A stretch of DNA of 21,676 bases from Chara braunii (GCA_003427395.1 BFEA01000342.1:1636344-1658019), one strand, 5' to 3'; positions 1-9,990 are shown, numbered from the stretch's first letter. Notes: generated from the letters alone by a model not told the origin. Made by a program: numbers and translations.

Positions 1-293
1 GAGAAATACAGTTTCTGGCCGATCTGGGCCCTCATTCATATCGAGATCTGGACGGTGCAGGACCTCAGTACCCGGGGTCCAGACCCCGCATCCACGCTAT
101 TTAAGAGTTGACTTCCTGGCTGGAGAACATTCAGTCTTGCGTGAATGCTGACTTCACGCGTAGACTTGACGCTGTTGCTATGCTGCGACATTGCGACATT
201 GGCTTGACGCCGGCTATATGCTGGCAGAGGAGGACAGCAAGGCGATGCTGGCTGGCAAGGTGCTGGCTGGCGATGGTCTTCTAGGCATGCTGA

Positions 294-309
294 CGTGGCA
301 GCTGCCACG
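294..309. repeat. 16-bp perfect palindrome, CGTGGCAGCTGCCACG
   Basis: The 16 bases read the same on both strands. The palindrome overlaps a TGACGTGG word. A near copy (TGACGTGGCCGCTGCCACC) follows about 30 bases later. It may be a dimeric transcription-factor site in a repeat promoter, but the function is inferred only. Confidence 0.6.
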
Positions 310-486
310 CGCCGTTGCTGACGTGGCCGCTGCCACCTGTATATGATTGATGACGTGGCTGGCTGCGAGGTTGATGAGGCTGTTCTGATTCTTCGTCACT
401 TCGGAAGGAGATCAAGACTGTGGTTATCGAGGATACGTACCTGGTTGATGACGATACTCTCCATTTGCTGATGTAGACAGATTGAC

Positions 487-500
487 GTGCCACGTGGCAC
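487..500. promoter_or_regulatory. 14-bp palindrome with a G-box core (GTGCCACGTGGCAC)
   Basis: This perfect palindrome is centred on CACGTG, the core bound by plant bZIP and bHLH factors. It sits with the other TGACGTGG words of the first 500 bases. Binding is inferred from the word alone. Confidence 0.4.
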
Positions 501-765
501 CTTGAGGAGGAACTTCAGACATTGTATTCAGTCTATTGATTGATGAGGTGGCGAGGAGGAGGAGGAATCCGAAGTAGAAGTGGGCTGTTGTCTTCTTCTC
601 TCTCCTTTGTCTATTCTCCCTCTCTCCTCCTTTGTTTGTGTATGATTCTCACCTCATTCTATCATCACATATATTACGATTATTTGTCATTTCATCAGCA
701 GATCGATAATCATAGGGACTGGTAATGTTGACGAGTATCATCACGTCTGGGCTCATTGCATACTA

Positions 766-990
766 GACTACTGTTTCCCAATCTCTCACACAGCCCATTG
801 CACAATGCAGAGAGTTCTCACCTTCTGCCTAGTTCTAGTGGAGTACCCTCCGTTCCTCTTCCGATACACGGTATTTTACAATGAGATGGGTATAGCTAAC
901 CTACAAGACTACTATTTCTCAGTCTCTCGCACAGCCCATTGCACAACGCAGAGATTTCTCACCTTCTGTCAAGTTCTAGTGAAGTACCCA
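766..990. repeat. Degenerate tandem repeat, 141-bp period, two units
   Basis: The block starting GACTACTGTTTCCCAATCTC at 766 recurs from 907 as GACTACTATTTCTCAGTCTC. Both are followed by CACAGCCCATTGCACAA, CTCACCTTCTG and TTCTAGTG.AGTACCC. The units have diverged by scattered substitutions. No function can be read from them. Confidence 0.75.
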
Positions 991-1054
991 ATGTGCGGTA
1001 TTCACAATGGAGTAAGTCCCGCCCACATCATCTCTCAACTTCGCAACGTGGACT

Positions 1055-1302
1055 TCATGCTCTGGTGGACTTCCGTCGTAATCGCGAGGTGGAGGCCATC
1101 CCTCGCAGGGGAGGCCGCATAATCCTCGACGGTTGCCTGCCGGGCTGGCGCAGCCCTCGAAGCCATGTCTCCGGATCCATAATGAAGGAGGGGTGTGTGA
1201 ACCTCTTGTTTTCCGGAAGCCGCTTGTTGAGCAGTGCGAGGATCTCGATCGTTTCCTTGTAAGTGGTTGTAGTCTCTTCCGGGTTGCAGCGGGAGGTTGT
1301 TG
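1055..1302 (-). pseudogene. ORF1 C-terminal fragment of a related LINE
   Basis: Read on the minus strand, the frame runs from the edge of A's poly(A) tail to a TGA at 1057-1055. It contains ALLNKRLPENKRFTHPSF followed by DPETWLRG. The same 18 residues occur near the end of the large ORF1 of LINE B (10209-10940), followed by DPQLWLRG. This is therefore the last 80 or so codons of another ORF1 copy. The homology starts close to the poly(A) of LINE A, so A seems to have inserted in or beside it. The domain matches no family I recognise. Confidence 0.8.
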
Positions 1303-1430
1303 TTTTTTTTTTCTTTTTTTTTTTTTTCTTTTATAAAACAGCCCTCGATAGTGCTAACGATGCTGGTGAGAGCAGTCATCGGTAGCACCTAGGTGGGGAG
1401 GCTCCAGTCTATTGGTGGGGAGCAACACCT

Positions 1431-1449
1431 GCTGGGAATCGGGCCCAGC
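1431..1449 (-). other. 3' UTR hairpin near the poly(A), LINE A copy
   Basis: On the plus strand, GCTGGG (1431-1436) pairs with CCCAGC (1444-1449) around a 7-base loop. LINE B has GCCGGG/CCCGGC and LINE C has GCTGAG/CTCAGC at the same place with the same loop size. Both partners change together, which supports selection on the fold. Confidence 0.8.
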
Positions 1450-1575
1450 GTCCCAGAGTACAGGTAGGGATAAGCAATAGAAGGAGTAACGGGGGTCTCG
1501 CCATTACCCAAAGGCAATGGCGCCTGCGCCACGGTTTGCCCAGGGGCACCTAATCAGGTTGGCCGCCGCTGAGGT

Positions 1576-1615
1576 CCATTCTGCCGGGAGGCGTTAGCAC
1601 CCAGCCACAGAAGGG
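1576..1615 (-). other. 3' UTR hairpin with conserved loop, LINE A copy
   Basis: CCATTCTG (1576-1583) pairs with CAGAAGGG (1608-1615) with one mismatch. The loop reads CGGGAGGCGTTAGCACCCAG on the plus strand and is nearly the same in LINE C. Confidence 0.7.
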
Positions 1616-2077
1616 ATTATCAGGGGCGGCGAAACCTGCTATGCCCAGAGGCAAACCCCTCACTCCCCCCGAGAAGAATGCCATATCAGTCCACCATCAC
1701 AACCCGTTCTATTAGGTTACCGTAAGTTCTAACCACTAAAACCACCTAGGTGTATCTGCTTGCCTCCAAACGAGGCAAAAGTTTCCTTTTTGGGGCCATC
1801 TGGCCTCTACCAATTGTCACACTATCTGTCGAAGATAGTAAGCACCTTACTCGCATGGGCCACACGCAACTTTTTGCACCAGTTTCAGTACTCTAGCCAA
1901 CACATTCCCAGTTCAGTACAGGGCTTCACCCTGGCAGCGTTCGAGCTAAAAGAGCGTCTCATTAAACATGCTGTAGTCCTCCTATTTCTATTCTCTTATC
2001 ACAACTATCCTACAAGGTATATATTCTACTTCCCGCCCGACCTTTCCTACCTGGTCACAGTTGCCACTAATTAATCC

Positions 2078-3180
2078 TTACTGTGTTTCCTCCGAGGGGC
2101 CGATCCCGACGTCAGGGATCCATTCCCAGGACCCAGGCTGGTTGTGGAGATGGACGAGCTTAGAGTAGGGCGCCCATGTTTGCTGAAGCAGCGACCACGC
2201 CGTCGTCGATTTCCTTCGGATGTTAGCAGCGATGGCTGCTCGGAGGTTGGCAAGACTCATCGCCCTCAAAGCCACAAAGGTGGGAGGGCGCTGTTGGAAG
2301 ATGAGTTGTGTTCTGAGCGCCCAGACCTCGCCAAGAAAAGCCGCTCTAATGATCTCAATAGCATACGCCCGCTGTCCTCGAATAGGGGGGCTTCGAAGGG
2401 CCGGGCCGACAAGCAGGCAGTCAGCCCAGTCGTCCGGGAACATCCCGTCGGAGTCTCCCCTGATCGCCTGCTTCCACCACTGCCAATATTGCTGTTGCGG
2501 GGGGCAGCCGCTCCACACGTGGGGGATGTCTTCGCAGTCCACAGCGCAGTGCACGCATTTCCCATCTGAGTGGGATGAACGCTTCGCAATCCACTGGTTT
2601 GTCGGGAGCGCCAAGTGGATATTCAGCCAGAGGAGGCCTGCGTGCTTGAGGTTGGGGAGCGTTTGGAGGCGGCTGGCCATAGACTTTCATGCAGCTGAGG
2701 TCCACTGAGCGGCTGAGGTCTGCTTAAGCCAGCCCCGCCTGGCCCAGCGGTATTGAAGTTCTCGGTCCATTCTGTAAGGAACAGACAGCGTTCGATAGAT
2801 AACTTTGGTGGACACTTGATGCAGCGGGAGATCGCGGCGATGGAGGCCTTGCTTCCGCCAAGTCCACATGGCCGAATCGACTGCCAGCTGGGCCGGACGC
2901 TTCTCCGGGCGGAAGAAATGATGGGTGGTCCGGGCGAGGCCTTTTCTGTCCGTAACCACCGAGACTGCTCTGACAACGTTCCAGGGGATCCATCCATCTC
3001 TGGCCAGGGCACTGACCAAAGGTTGCCCCAGGGCGGAGTCAGAGGGAGGATTCTCCCAGGCTTCAGCAATCAGCCAGGTACTGTCAACTTGCGCCGTAAT
3101 CTGAAATAGCAGGCTGATCGGGTCTTCCGAGCTGAGCGTCACCCATTCCTTGTCAAATCTCTGCGCCGTTCGGCTCGTAC
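2078..3180 (-). pseudogene. LINE A ORF2 fragment: C-terminal region with zf-RVT-type zinc motif
   Basis: The frame starts inside the region after the RT domain (DKEWVTLSSEDP, then WLIAEAWENPP) and ends at the TGA at 2080-2078. It aligns through its length with ORF2 of LINE B (for example KHAGLLWLN.HLALPT.QW). A zinc-binding motif C-x2-C-x8-H-x4-C is intact (CVHC, then H, then C; residues 42-59 counted from the Met at 2680). This matches the zf-RVT domain common after plant LINE reverse transcriptases. One in-frame TGA at 2689-2687 lies where B reads TGG (Trp), consistent with a G-to-A change. The fragment has no catalytic domain. Confidence 0.85.
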
Positions 3181-3193
3181 CTAAGTTCTTACA

Positions 3194-3329
3194 GGTGACT
3201 GTAGTGAATATGGTGAAGGCATAGTCTTACCCCATCAGTGATGGTGGAAGGTCGAGGTTCAAAGGGTTTGGTTGTTCGCCGATGAAAATGGTAAACTCAT
3301 TGCCGTGTCAGACGAGTAATCTCTGACCT
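3194..3329. other. Unassigned junction DNA between LINEs A and B
   Basis: These bases lie between the last clear ORF2 similarity of A and a 28S-like 19-mer. They contain no gene and resemble no other part of the window. They may be a diverged part of A or filler from an earlier insertion. Confidence 0.4.
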
Positions 3330-3360
3330 TACTGGAAATCAAAATCAAATGCTCTCACAG
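3330..3360 (-). other. 28S rDNA fragments at the LINE B 3' junction
   Basis: Directly after B's poly(A), the minus strand reads CTGTGAGAGC (3360-3351) and then, two bases on, TTGATTTTGATTTCCAGTA (3348-3330). The 19-mer is identical to 21360-21342 inside the 28S fragment at the right end. The ten-base word is the same as that after the C and D tails. In intact 28S the 19-mer should lie upstream of the ten-base word, so the order here is rearranged, as expected after repeated insertion into one site. Confidence 0.75.
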
Positions 3361-3429
3361 TTTTTTTTGTTTTTTTTGTTTTTTTTTCCACACAAGGCAG
3401 CTCCGATCTATTGGTGGGGAGCATCACCT

Positions 3430-3448
3430 GCCGGGAAACGGGCCCGGC
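3430..3448 (-). other. 3' UTR hairpin near the poly(A), LINE B copy
   Basis: GCCGGG (3430-3435) pairs with CCCGGC (3443-3448) around the loop AAACGGG. Relative to A, the third stem pair changes from T-A to C-G, a two-sided change that keeps pairing. Confidence 0.8.
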
Positions 3449-3576
3449 GTCCCACACAGAAGAGGGAAGGGTGGAGGGAGGAGAGGGGAAGGGGGTATCA
3501 GGTCTCTCCTAAGGCAGAGCTGCCGGCGGCAGAGGCCGGCTTCAAGCGAAAGCGGAGGGACCCACGTGCTGTGAAT

Positions 3577-3619
3577 CGTTATTGTCGGGAGGCACATGGT
3601 GCACCCTGTCACAAGAACG
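3577..3619 (-). other. 3' UTR hairpin with conserved loop, LINE B copy
   Basis: CGTTATTGT (3577-3585) pairs with ACAAGAACG (3611-3619) with one mismatch. In C the stem is CCCCTTCTGT/ACAGAAGGGG. Several positions differ on both sides while pairing is kept (TTGT/ACAA against CTGT/ACAG). The loop begins CGGGAGG as in the other copies. Confidence 0.75.
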
Positions 3620-4239
3620 GAGGACAGACCCGGGTCGTCTGCGAGGCTGGAAGCGGTCTCCTCGCTCCCCCCTTAGCAGTCCAACATCAGTATCATTGGC
3701 GCCGTTTGCCCCAAAGGGGCCCAATAGTTGTTGATCTTTGCAATGGTTGCGTAACGGTGATTGCTGTACCGTGTACTATTCTACAATGCGTCATTATGTC
3801 GATCAGGCCCTACCTGCAAGCATGTTAAGAATCTGACAGCTGTTTGCAATGGTTAAAGTAGTTGTTTCCCACACCCAGTTGTGGTGTCACGTCCCATTCC
3901 CAAGTTGTAATCTGCACTACTCCTATACCAGCTCCCAGAGAATAGGTACAGTGGTTCCGAACATACATCCGATTCCCACACTGAGGTCCTCGCTACCTAT
4001 GGTGCACCAAGTTCTACTGCTGCTATGTAGCCTACAATGGATTTACATCCTACACCCAATTATACTGCCACGTCCCATTCCCAAATTGTAATCCTCACTT
4101 GCTCGCATTCCCACGCTGAAGTCGCCACGGCTTGTAGTGCATCAAGTTCTGCTGCTACTACCTAGTTTTAGCTAGTGCTTCTGATTGGCCGGAGTGGTTG
4201 CTTTACACAAGGCTCAATCTAATGGTCTCATGTCCCAGA

Positions 4240-7200
4240 TCAGTCCCCTTCTTCTCGCACTTCCGGCGGGTCCCACCTCCATTTCCATAGGCCAGGGGCG
4301 TCCCCAATTGTAACCAATGCAGAGTAGGGGGCCCAGGCCGCTTGGAGGTATGGCCAGGCCGATGGGGGTTTCCTTNTGACGTCCAACGCTATGGAGATTC
4401 TGAGATTTGCCAAAGTCATGTTCCGCAATGCAGGAAAGGAAGCCCGTTTGTGTTGGAAGATACTTGCTGTTCTGAGCGCTTAGACCGCTCCGATGAAGGC
4501 CGCCCTAATAACTTCGATAGCATAGGCTCTTTCTTTGCGAATGTTCTGCTGGCTGAGGTAGGGGCCGATCAGCAGAGAGGTCATCCATTCTTCAGCGGTC
4601 ATGGTCCGGGAATCGCCTCCGACCGCCTCTCGCCACCATGTCCAAAATTGATTCTGGACCGGACAGCCAGCCCAGAGGTGTGGAAGGTCCTCTGTTTTGG
4701 CTAAGCACTGGGGACACGAAGGGTCTTTAAATGATGTGCGGGTTGCGAGCCATTGCTTGGTGGGGAGGGCGAGATGCAGGTTGAGCCATAGCAGGCCAGC
4801 GTGTTTCTGATTCGGCAGGAGCTGCAGTCCGGTGCAGGCCTTGCCCCAAGATGTCTCATTCCACGTCGCGTCAATGTTCTGCGGCAGGCAGTTCCGTTTC
4901 TGCCATCGGGCCTTGATCGCGCTCTGCATGGGGGTCGGGGATGTTAGCGAACGGTAAATAATTTTGGTTCGCGTTTGGTGAAGGCGTTCAGGCTTTCTTT
5001 GGGAGCCCTGCGGCCTCCGTTCCCACATGGAAGGGTCCACCGCTAGGGATAGTGGCCTGCAGGCCGGGTGGAATGACCTGTAAACGGGGGTCAATGTGCG
5101 GGTCTTGTCCCGCAGAACCACCACGGAGCGGATAGCATCAGCAGGAAGCCAGCCATCATATTCTGGTTTCCTTTGCAGAGGTGCACAGATATGTCGGTTA
5201 GTGGGTGAGGCCAGGCCCTCGGGCTGCCAGGCTTCTGCCAGAAACCATTGCGAGCCAACTTTGGCGCGTAGCTAGAAGATGAGCCAAGGCGGGGTGCTGT
5301 TTTGCAGGGTATTGGTCTGGAGGACCACCCATTCCCCGCGATATCTCAGGCCTGATCCGAGCATGGCTATCCATTCGTCCGGGATGGCCTGTTGAATGCA
5401 TTTGAGTCGTGTCAGTTTATCAGTCTGTCCCCGCAACGTCTCCGTCATCAGGTCATCGTCCTTCCAGTCCCCGTTGGTTTCGTCCCATATGTCAGCGACC
5501 CGGCCTATCCCGGCTGCTAGCCACACCCTACCAAAGGCTCCTTTGGTCTTCATCCAGGGGAACGGACGACCTTCAGCATCTAACATCATGGGGTTATCGA
5601 AGAGGGGTTGCTGAAGTATCTGATCCCTGGACGAAGGTGGGCGGAGGCGAAGAGGAGATAACTTTCTCCACAGTGGAAGTGTGGGGGTCCACAGTGCCCC
5701 CCGCTTGAGGTTGCCCAATAACGAAGGCTGTAGAAGAGCCGTTTCCATATCCGCGGGGTGGAGGCGCATGGCATCTGCCATAGTCTGCAGAGTCAATATT
5801 TTCCAGGGGGAAGACTCATCCTCTAGGAGCAGCCAGAGGACGGTGCGCAAGTGTAGTGCTCGGATCTGATTAGAGGGGTCCAGTATGCCAAGTCCCCCCG
5901 AGGCCATAGGTTGGATGAGCTTGTCCCATGCCACCCGGTGGATAGTTGTCGGTGCTAAAGGGTCATTTTTCCAAATGAATTTCACCAGATTAGTCCTATA
6001 GTTTCNTTGTGCCTGCTGACCAGGCATCGAGACCGCTCCAGCGTACCACANCATCGAGGAGGCCGCTGTATTGGCCAGGAGGGCTNGGCCAAATACCCCC
6101 GCCTGAAGTCGTTTGGCACAGTACGCCATACGGTTGGTAGCTTTTTGCATGATGGCCTCGATCTGAGTGCCATTCGATAGTGCATCCGACATTACAATCC
6201 CTAGATACACAGCGCTGTCGGCGATGGGCTGTACTCGCATACCGTTAAAGAGGTCGACCGCATTCATGTCCGGGAGCAGTGCAACCGATTTATGCCAATC
6301 CAGCTTTGCTCCCGCAAAGCGCTCAAATCGCTCGATCTGAGTTCTAAGTGCCTTTACGCTAGTGGGGGTGAGGGCAGTGATTGCCCCTGTGTCATCTGCA
6401 AAGGCCGAGCTCTTTCATTGCCTGCCGTGTGGAAGGGGAAGGCCTATCAGCTCACTATCTGCACGAAACATTTCATGGAGATGTTCAATAAATAGCGCAT
6501 ACAGCGCAGCGGATAGTGGGCAGCCCTGCCGGACCGATCATGTGATTCTAATTTTCTGCGTAAGGAATCCGTTGATCAGTAGCCTAGACTCCGCAGCACT
6601 AAAAAGTGTGGTAATCATATTAACAAACTTGTGGCCCAATCCCCTCCTCAGAAGTGCTTGCCATAAGAAGGGCCAAGAGACTCTATCGTACGCCTTTTCG
6701 AAGTCCAGCATCACGAAAGCCAAGGGGGGCTGCAAGCGCTGAGCGTGCCACAGTACCTGCTGCGCTAGGAGGACACTGGTGATGATTCTGCGGCCAGGGA
6801 TAAACCCTGTTTGCGTCTCGTCTACTATTTCCGGGAGCAATGTTTCCAAGCGATTAGCCATAACTTTGGCGAGCAGCTTATAGGGGGCCGAGAGTAGTGA
6901 GATGGGCCGCCAGTTCCGAATTTCCTTTAGGGGGCCCTTCTTATGTATCAAGATCACCGTGGCCAGCGCGAAATCAGGTGGGAGGGCCTCTTGGCCAAGC
7001 CATACCGCATTGAAGCCCAGCAACAGGTATGGGCCAAGGAGCTCAAAGCAGAGTTTGAGATGCTCTGCCGACATTCCATAGGGGCCCGGCGCTTTTGCGG
7101 CAGGCATGTCAACGAGAGCAGCAGACAGTTCTCCGTCCGTAATTGGTTCGTCCAATCTCTGACGATCTTCTGGGGATACCGTCTTAGTGATTTTACTCCA

Positions 7201-8585
7201 AATGAGGTGTTCAAGAGTCTCCGGAGGGTCTTTCGCACCAGCGGGTTTTTCCTCAGAGAAGAGGTACCGATAGTACTCTTCCACGTAGTGTAAGATTGTC
7301 TGTGTGGAATCCGCTGTTGGCTTAGAGTCGTCAAAGGGGTGGTTAATAGCAAGCATCAGTGAGGGGGGTCTGTCCGCGCGCAGTTGGGCGAAGAAAGTTT
7401 TGGACATGCGTTCTGCCGCCACAGTCCAGTTCGCTTTGTTCTTGCAGGCCCACAAGTCAGGATCTGTGATCTGCCATTCTTCCCACTGGGTTTTGAGGGC
7501 TGCCCACTGCGGCCACCAGTCATTCTCATCGTCCTGGGGACCCGGTCCATCTCCTAGGTCAAGCGCCCGCTGGGCGAATTCCTCAGCAGTGCGTCTCCGA
7601 GCCCGTCTGGATGCCGCGGCGCGTGCCTTGAGCAGCCGGACGAGGGCCGCAGTGCCTTCCATTAACCACGTCAGGGTCGACTGGGAGGGAGATCGCAGCT
7701 CCATCCAATATTCCCAATGCTGTAAGATGAAAACCCTATATGCCGGATACGAAAAAATCCATGCGGGGACTGTCGCCGAAGGGGGTTTGGTCTTGAGTTG
7801 GGAGGGGATGGCAAACACGGTGGATATCATTTTGTGATCGGAGCGGGCAACGGGAGTGATGGTGAAGTCTAAGAGATACGTCATCAATTCTCTTGTTGCC
7901 CAGGCCATATCTATTCTGCTACGTTTTCTGAGGGAGGGACCTACCCATGTAACACCCCTTTGATGGGGCCATAGCGAGCGAAATGCATCTTCTAGGCCCA
8001 TCTCGTTAAGAGTGTTGTGCATAGTTTGGATGTCCAATCTATGCTGGGGGTGCTCATCCGGCCGGAGTGGGGGTTCTGTGGTCGTATTATAGTCTCCGAT
8101 CAGGATCAACTTTGCTGTATCCGGGATAGAGGCGAGTAGCTGGGCCAAAAATAAGCACTTTTCCTGAATCTGAGACACCTCAATTCGAATCTTGTTGAAA
8201 CCTTTGCACGGGAAACAGACAAGCCACTCACAGGAGTGCATCTGGCATAAACCGTGGCAATAACTAATCGTTCCCCCTCGATGTCCACGTAGACCCATGC
8301 CCACCGGCCCAATGTGCACTTCCCCCCTGAAGTATTTAGTGCAGATTATGGCTACACCCCCGCAGTTCCTTCTGCCGGGGCCCATAGTTGGAACCTGCCC
8401 CTTACTGGCGGGAGTTGGCCGTCCGTTAGTCTTGTGTCATTAAGTTTGGTCTCCTGAAGGCAGAGGATCTGAAANTTTTCCCTGTCCATTAGTCCTTTCA
8501 TTTTTCACCATTTGGCTGAGAAAGATGTGGGGCCAAGTCCTCTGACGTTAAGCGAGGCAATTTTAATGGTTTTGGTGGTTGCCAT
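4240..8585 (-). pseudogene. LINE B ORF2: AP endonuclease-reverse transcriptase, broken
   Basis: The product would nick target DNA and copy the element RNA into it (target-primed reverse transcription). The start is the ATG at 8585, opening MATTKTIKIASLNVRGLG, the usual L1-type endonuclease beginning, followed by CLQETKL with the catalytic Glu. Further on come GDYN, RIDMAW and SDHKM (endonuclease; residues 97-100, 157-161 and 182-186 from the Met at 8385). The RT motifs are NWRPISLL, QTGFIPGRR, LDFEKAYD (near 6708), QGCPLS and FADD (6402-6391). A zf-RVT motif C-x2-C-x8-H-x4-C lies in 4720-4660. Length is about 1,450 codons. Breaks are in-frame stops at 8507, 6540, 6417, 5274 and 4482 (first base on minus), one lost base in the C-run at 8357-8361, and an apparent extra N at 8475. 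Otherwise one frame holds throughout. The stop at 5274 is TAG where LINE A has CAG. Confidence 0.92.
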
Positions 8586-9127
8586 CTTTGCACTAGTGCG
8601 TGCACCTCTACCGGGCTATGAGGGGGAAGCGGTCGTTATCCTTCAAAGGGTTGCGCTAACAAGCATTACGATCAGTTCCTCACATCGACACAGCCAAGCC
8701 CAAAGGCCAGCTAATATCAATACTCTCACAAGCCATTAGTCACTGATCTCGGGCCGTGGTTGCGAAACAGGCCATCAGCAGCCATACTGGCGTTATCCTT
8801 CAGAGGGTTGCGGTACAAGGCGTTGTGATCATAGGAAGTATATGCAATTCCACACATCAATACGGCCAGTTAATGTCAATACGGCCAAGTAATAGCCAAT
8901 CACAGGTCATTAACCGCAATTCCGTTTCCCACCGACCATCATCAGCCATTCCAGTTCCCCCCCCACAGCAGCAGCTGTTCCATTCCCGTCACCATCTGCA
9001 CTAGCTTCGCAACCAAGACCGAATCCATAAAGCGAAAGCCGCTCCCCAGGGCAAAAGTTGTCAAGGATTGCAAGAAGAGAAAGGCAGATTAGTTCCAGAT
9101 TCCAAAAAAACGCTTAATTCCACAAGG

Positions 9128-9301
9128 CAACAATTGTTCCAAATCCTAGGAGTATTCACAATTGCGCAACCCTCAGCGTACAAATTGCAGGAGTACTCAC
9201 AGTTCCCCCCAGGGCAACAATTATCCCAAAGCCTAGGAGTATTCACAAGTTTGCAACCCTCAGCTTGCAAATTGCAGGAGTGTTTACAGTCCCCCCCAAC
9301 C
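9128..9301. repeat. 87-bp tandem repeat, two units
   Basis: Units at 9128-9214 and 9215-9301 share CAACAATT.T.CCAAA, CCTAGGAGTATTCACAA, GCAACCCTCAGC and AAATTGCAGGAGT. Weaker relatives (ATTGCAAGGCTATTTACAGT, CCAGGAGTATTTACAAT) appear further right to about 9570. Confidence 0.8.
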
Positions 9302-9895
9302 CCAGCTCTTATTAGCGTACCAGGGCAAGAGTTGTCCCAGCACACCACCCTACTATAGCAACCGTCCCAGTGCACATCAAAGATTGCAGCAAGAAAGGTC
9401 AACTTGAAGCAATTGTCCCAAGTGTGTACCCAACTATAGTGGTGATCCTAGCCGTATGGCTCAGCAATTGCAAGGCTATTTACAGTTTCCCCAGTCGCCC
9501 GCCCAGCCCTCTTGGCCGTGTGATCTGAGCTCCAACAACCCAATTACCAGGAGTATTTACAATTTCCCTATTCTCAACTTGCCCTTGTCGAAATGTTCCC
9601 CGTCCTCTCCAGTTCAAGCTGTAGCTAGTATAGTTAGGCTCGGGTGTCAAATTACCACAGCCAAACTAGTTCCGGATTCCAAAAAGCCCGCTTAATTCCA
9701 CAGGGCAACGATTAATCCACGTCATCACCCAGCTACAGCCGTCCCAGGCCCTAATTATTGTTCAGGGCGTTGACTCGGCACTCAGGTCAATTCCTCACGA
9801 CAGTCATTGTTCCAATTGGCGGGGTCCTTGCCGTAGTTATCTATGCTAGCATCGATCGGTGCACCCAATTCTAAGCTCTAATCGGCCGTCAGAGG

Positions 9896-9990
9896 AAGCT
9901 CTAATCACCAAATACCTATGAAAGCATGCACATACTAGTGTTGTTGCACACAGTTCTAAGCTGTAACCACCGAATACCTATGAAAGCATG
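9896..9990. repeat. 62-bp direct repeat
   Basis: AAGCTCTAATCACCAAATAC at 9896 and AAGCTGTAACCACCGAATAC at 9958 are each followed by CTATGAAAGCATGCA. Confidence 0.75.

Larger units (their letters stand above)
1..1054. other. Unassigned intergenic-like region, no supported gene
   Basis: No reading frame here looks like a protein: the open frames are short and low in complexity. The first 520 bases are rich in TGACGTGG and CTGGCTGG words. A TATA-like CTATTTAAG lies near position 96. A pyrimidine-rich stretch covers about 590-645, and a degenerate tandem repeat covers about 766-990. The first 700 bases could be a solo LTR or another promoter-bearing repeat on the plus strand, but I see no clear LTR ends, primer-binding site or target duplication. 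The part next to 1055 may instead be the ORF1-ORF2 spacer of the element whose ORF1 tail lies at 1055-1302. Confidence 0.5.
1333..2077 (-). other. 3' UTR of LINE A
   Basis: It lies between the ORF2 stop and the poly(A). It shares with B and C the block TCTATTGGTGGGGAGCA near 1409 and both hairpins described separately. The ORF2-proximal half (about 1700-2077) has no recognised structure. Confidence 0.75.
1303..3193 (-). mobile_element. LINE A, 5'-truncated non-LTR retrotransposon
   Basis: Poly(A) on the minus strand (T-run at 1303-1332) marks the 3' end. It is preceded by a 3' UTR of about 745 bp and the C-terminal third of ORF2. The endonuclease and RT are missing, as in abortive target-primed reverse transcription. 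The 5' boundary is uncertain: ORF2 similarity fades near 3180, and 3194-3329 resembles nothing else here. Unlike B, C, D and E, its poly(A) is not followed by CTGTGAGAGC but runs into the ORF1 remnant at 1302. Confidence 0.85.
3388..4239 (-). other. 3' UTR of LINE B
   Basis: The poly(A)-proximal 240 bp shares hairpins and the TCTATTGGTGGGGAGCA block with A and C. The rest is specific to B and includes degenerate repeats. ACACCCAGTTGTGG near 3871 with CACGTCCCATTCCCAA recurs about 181 bp later from 4052, and CTGAGGTC...GTTCTACTGCTGCTA recurs as CTGAAGTC...GTTCTGCTGCTACTA. No gene is seen. Confidence 0.7.

Noticed and set aside
4240-8585. An R2-type or R1-type rDNA element
   Set aside because: The target is not the R1/R2 site. 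The endonuclease is the N-terminal AP type, which excludes R2. The post-RT zf-RVT motif C-x2-C-x8-H-x4-C looks like plant L1-type LINEs. A tree of the RT would settle the clade.
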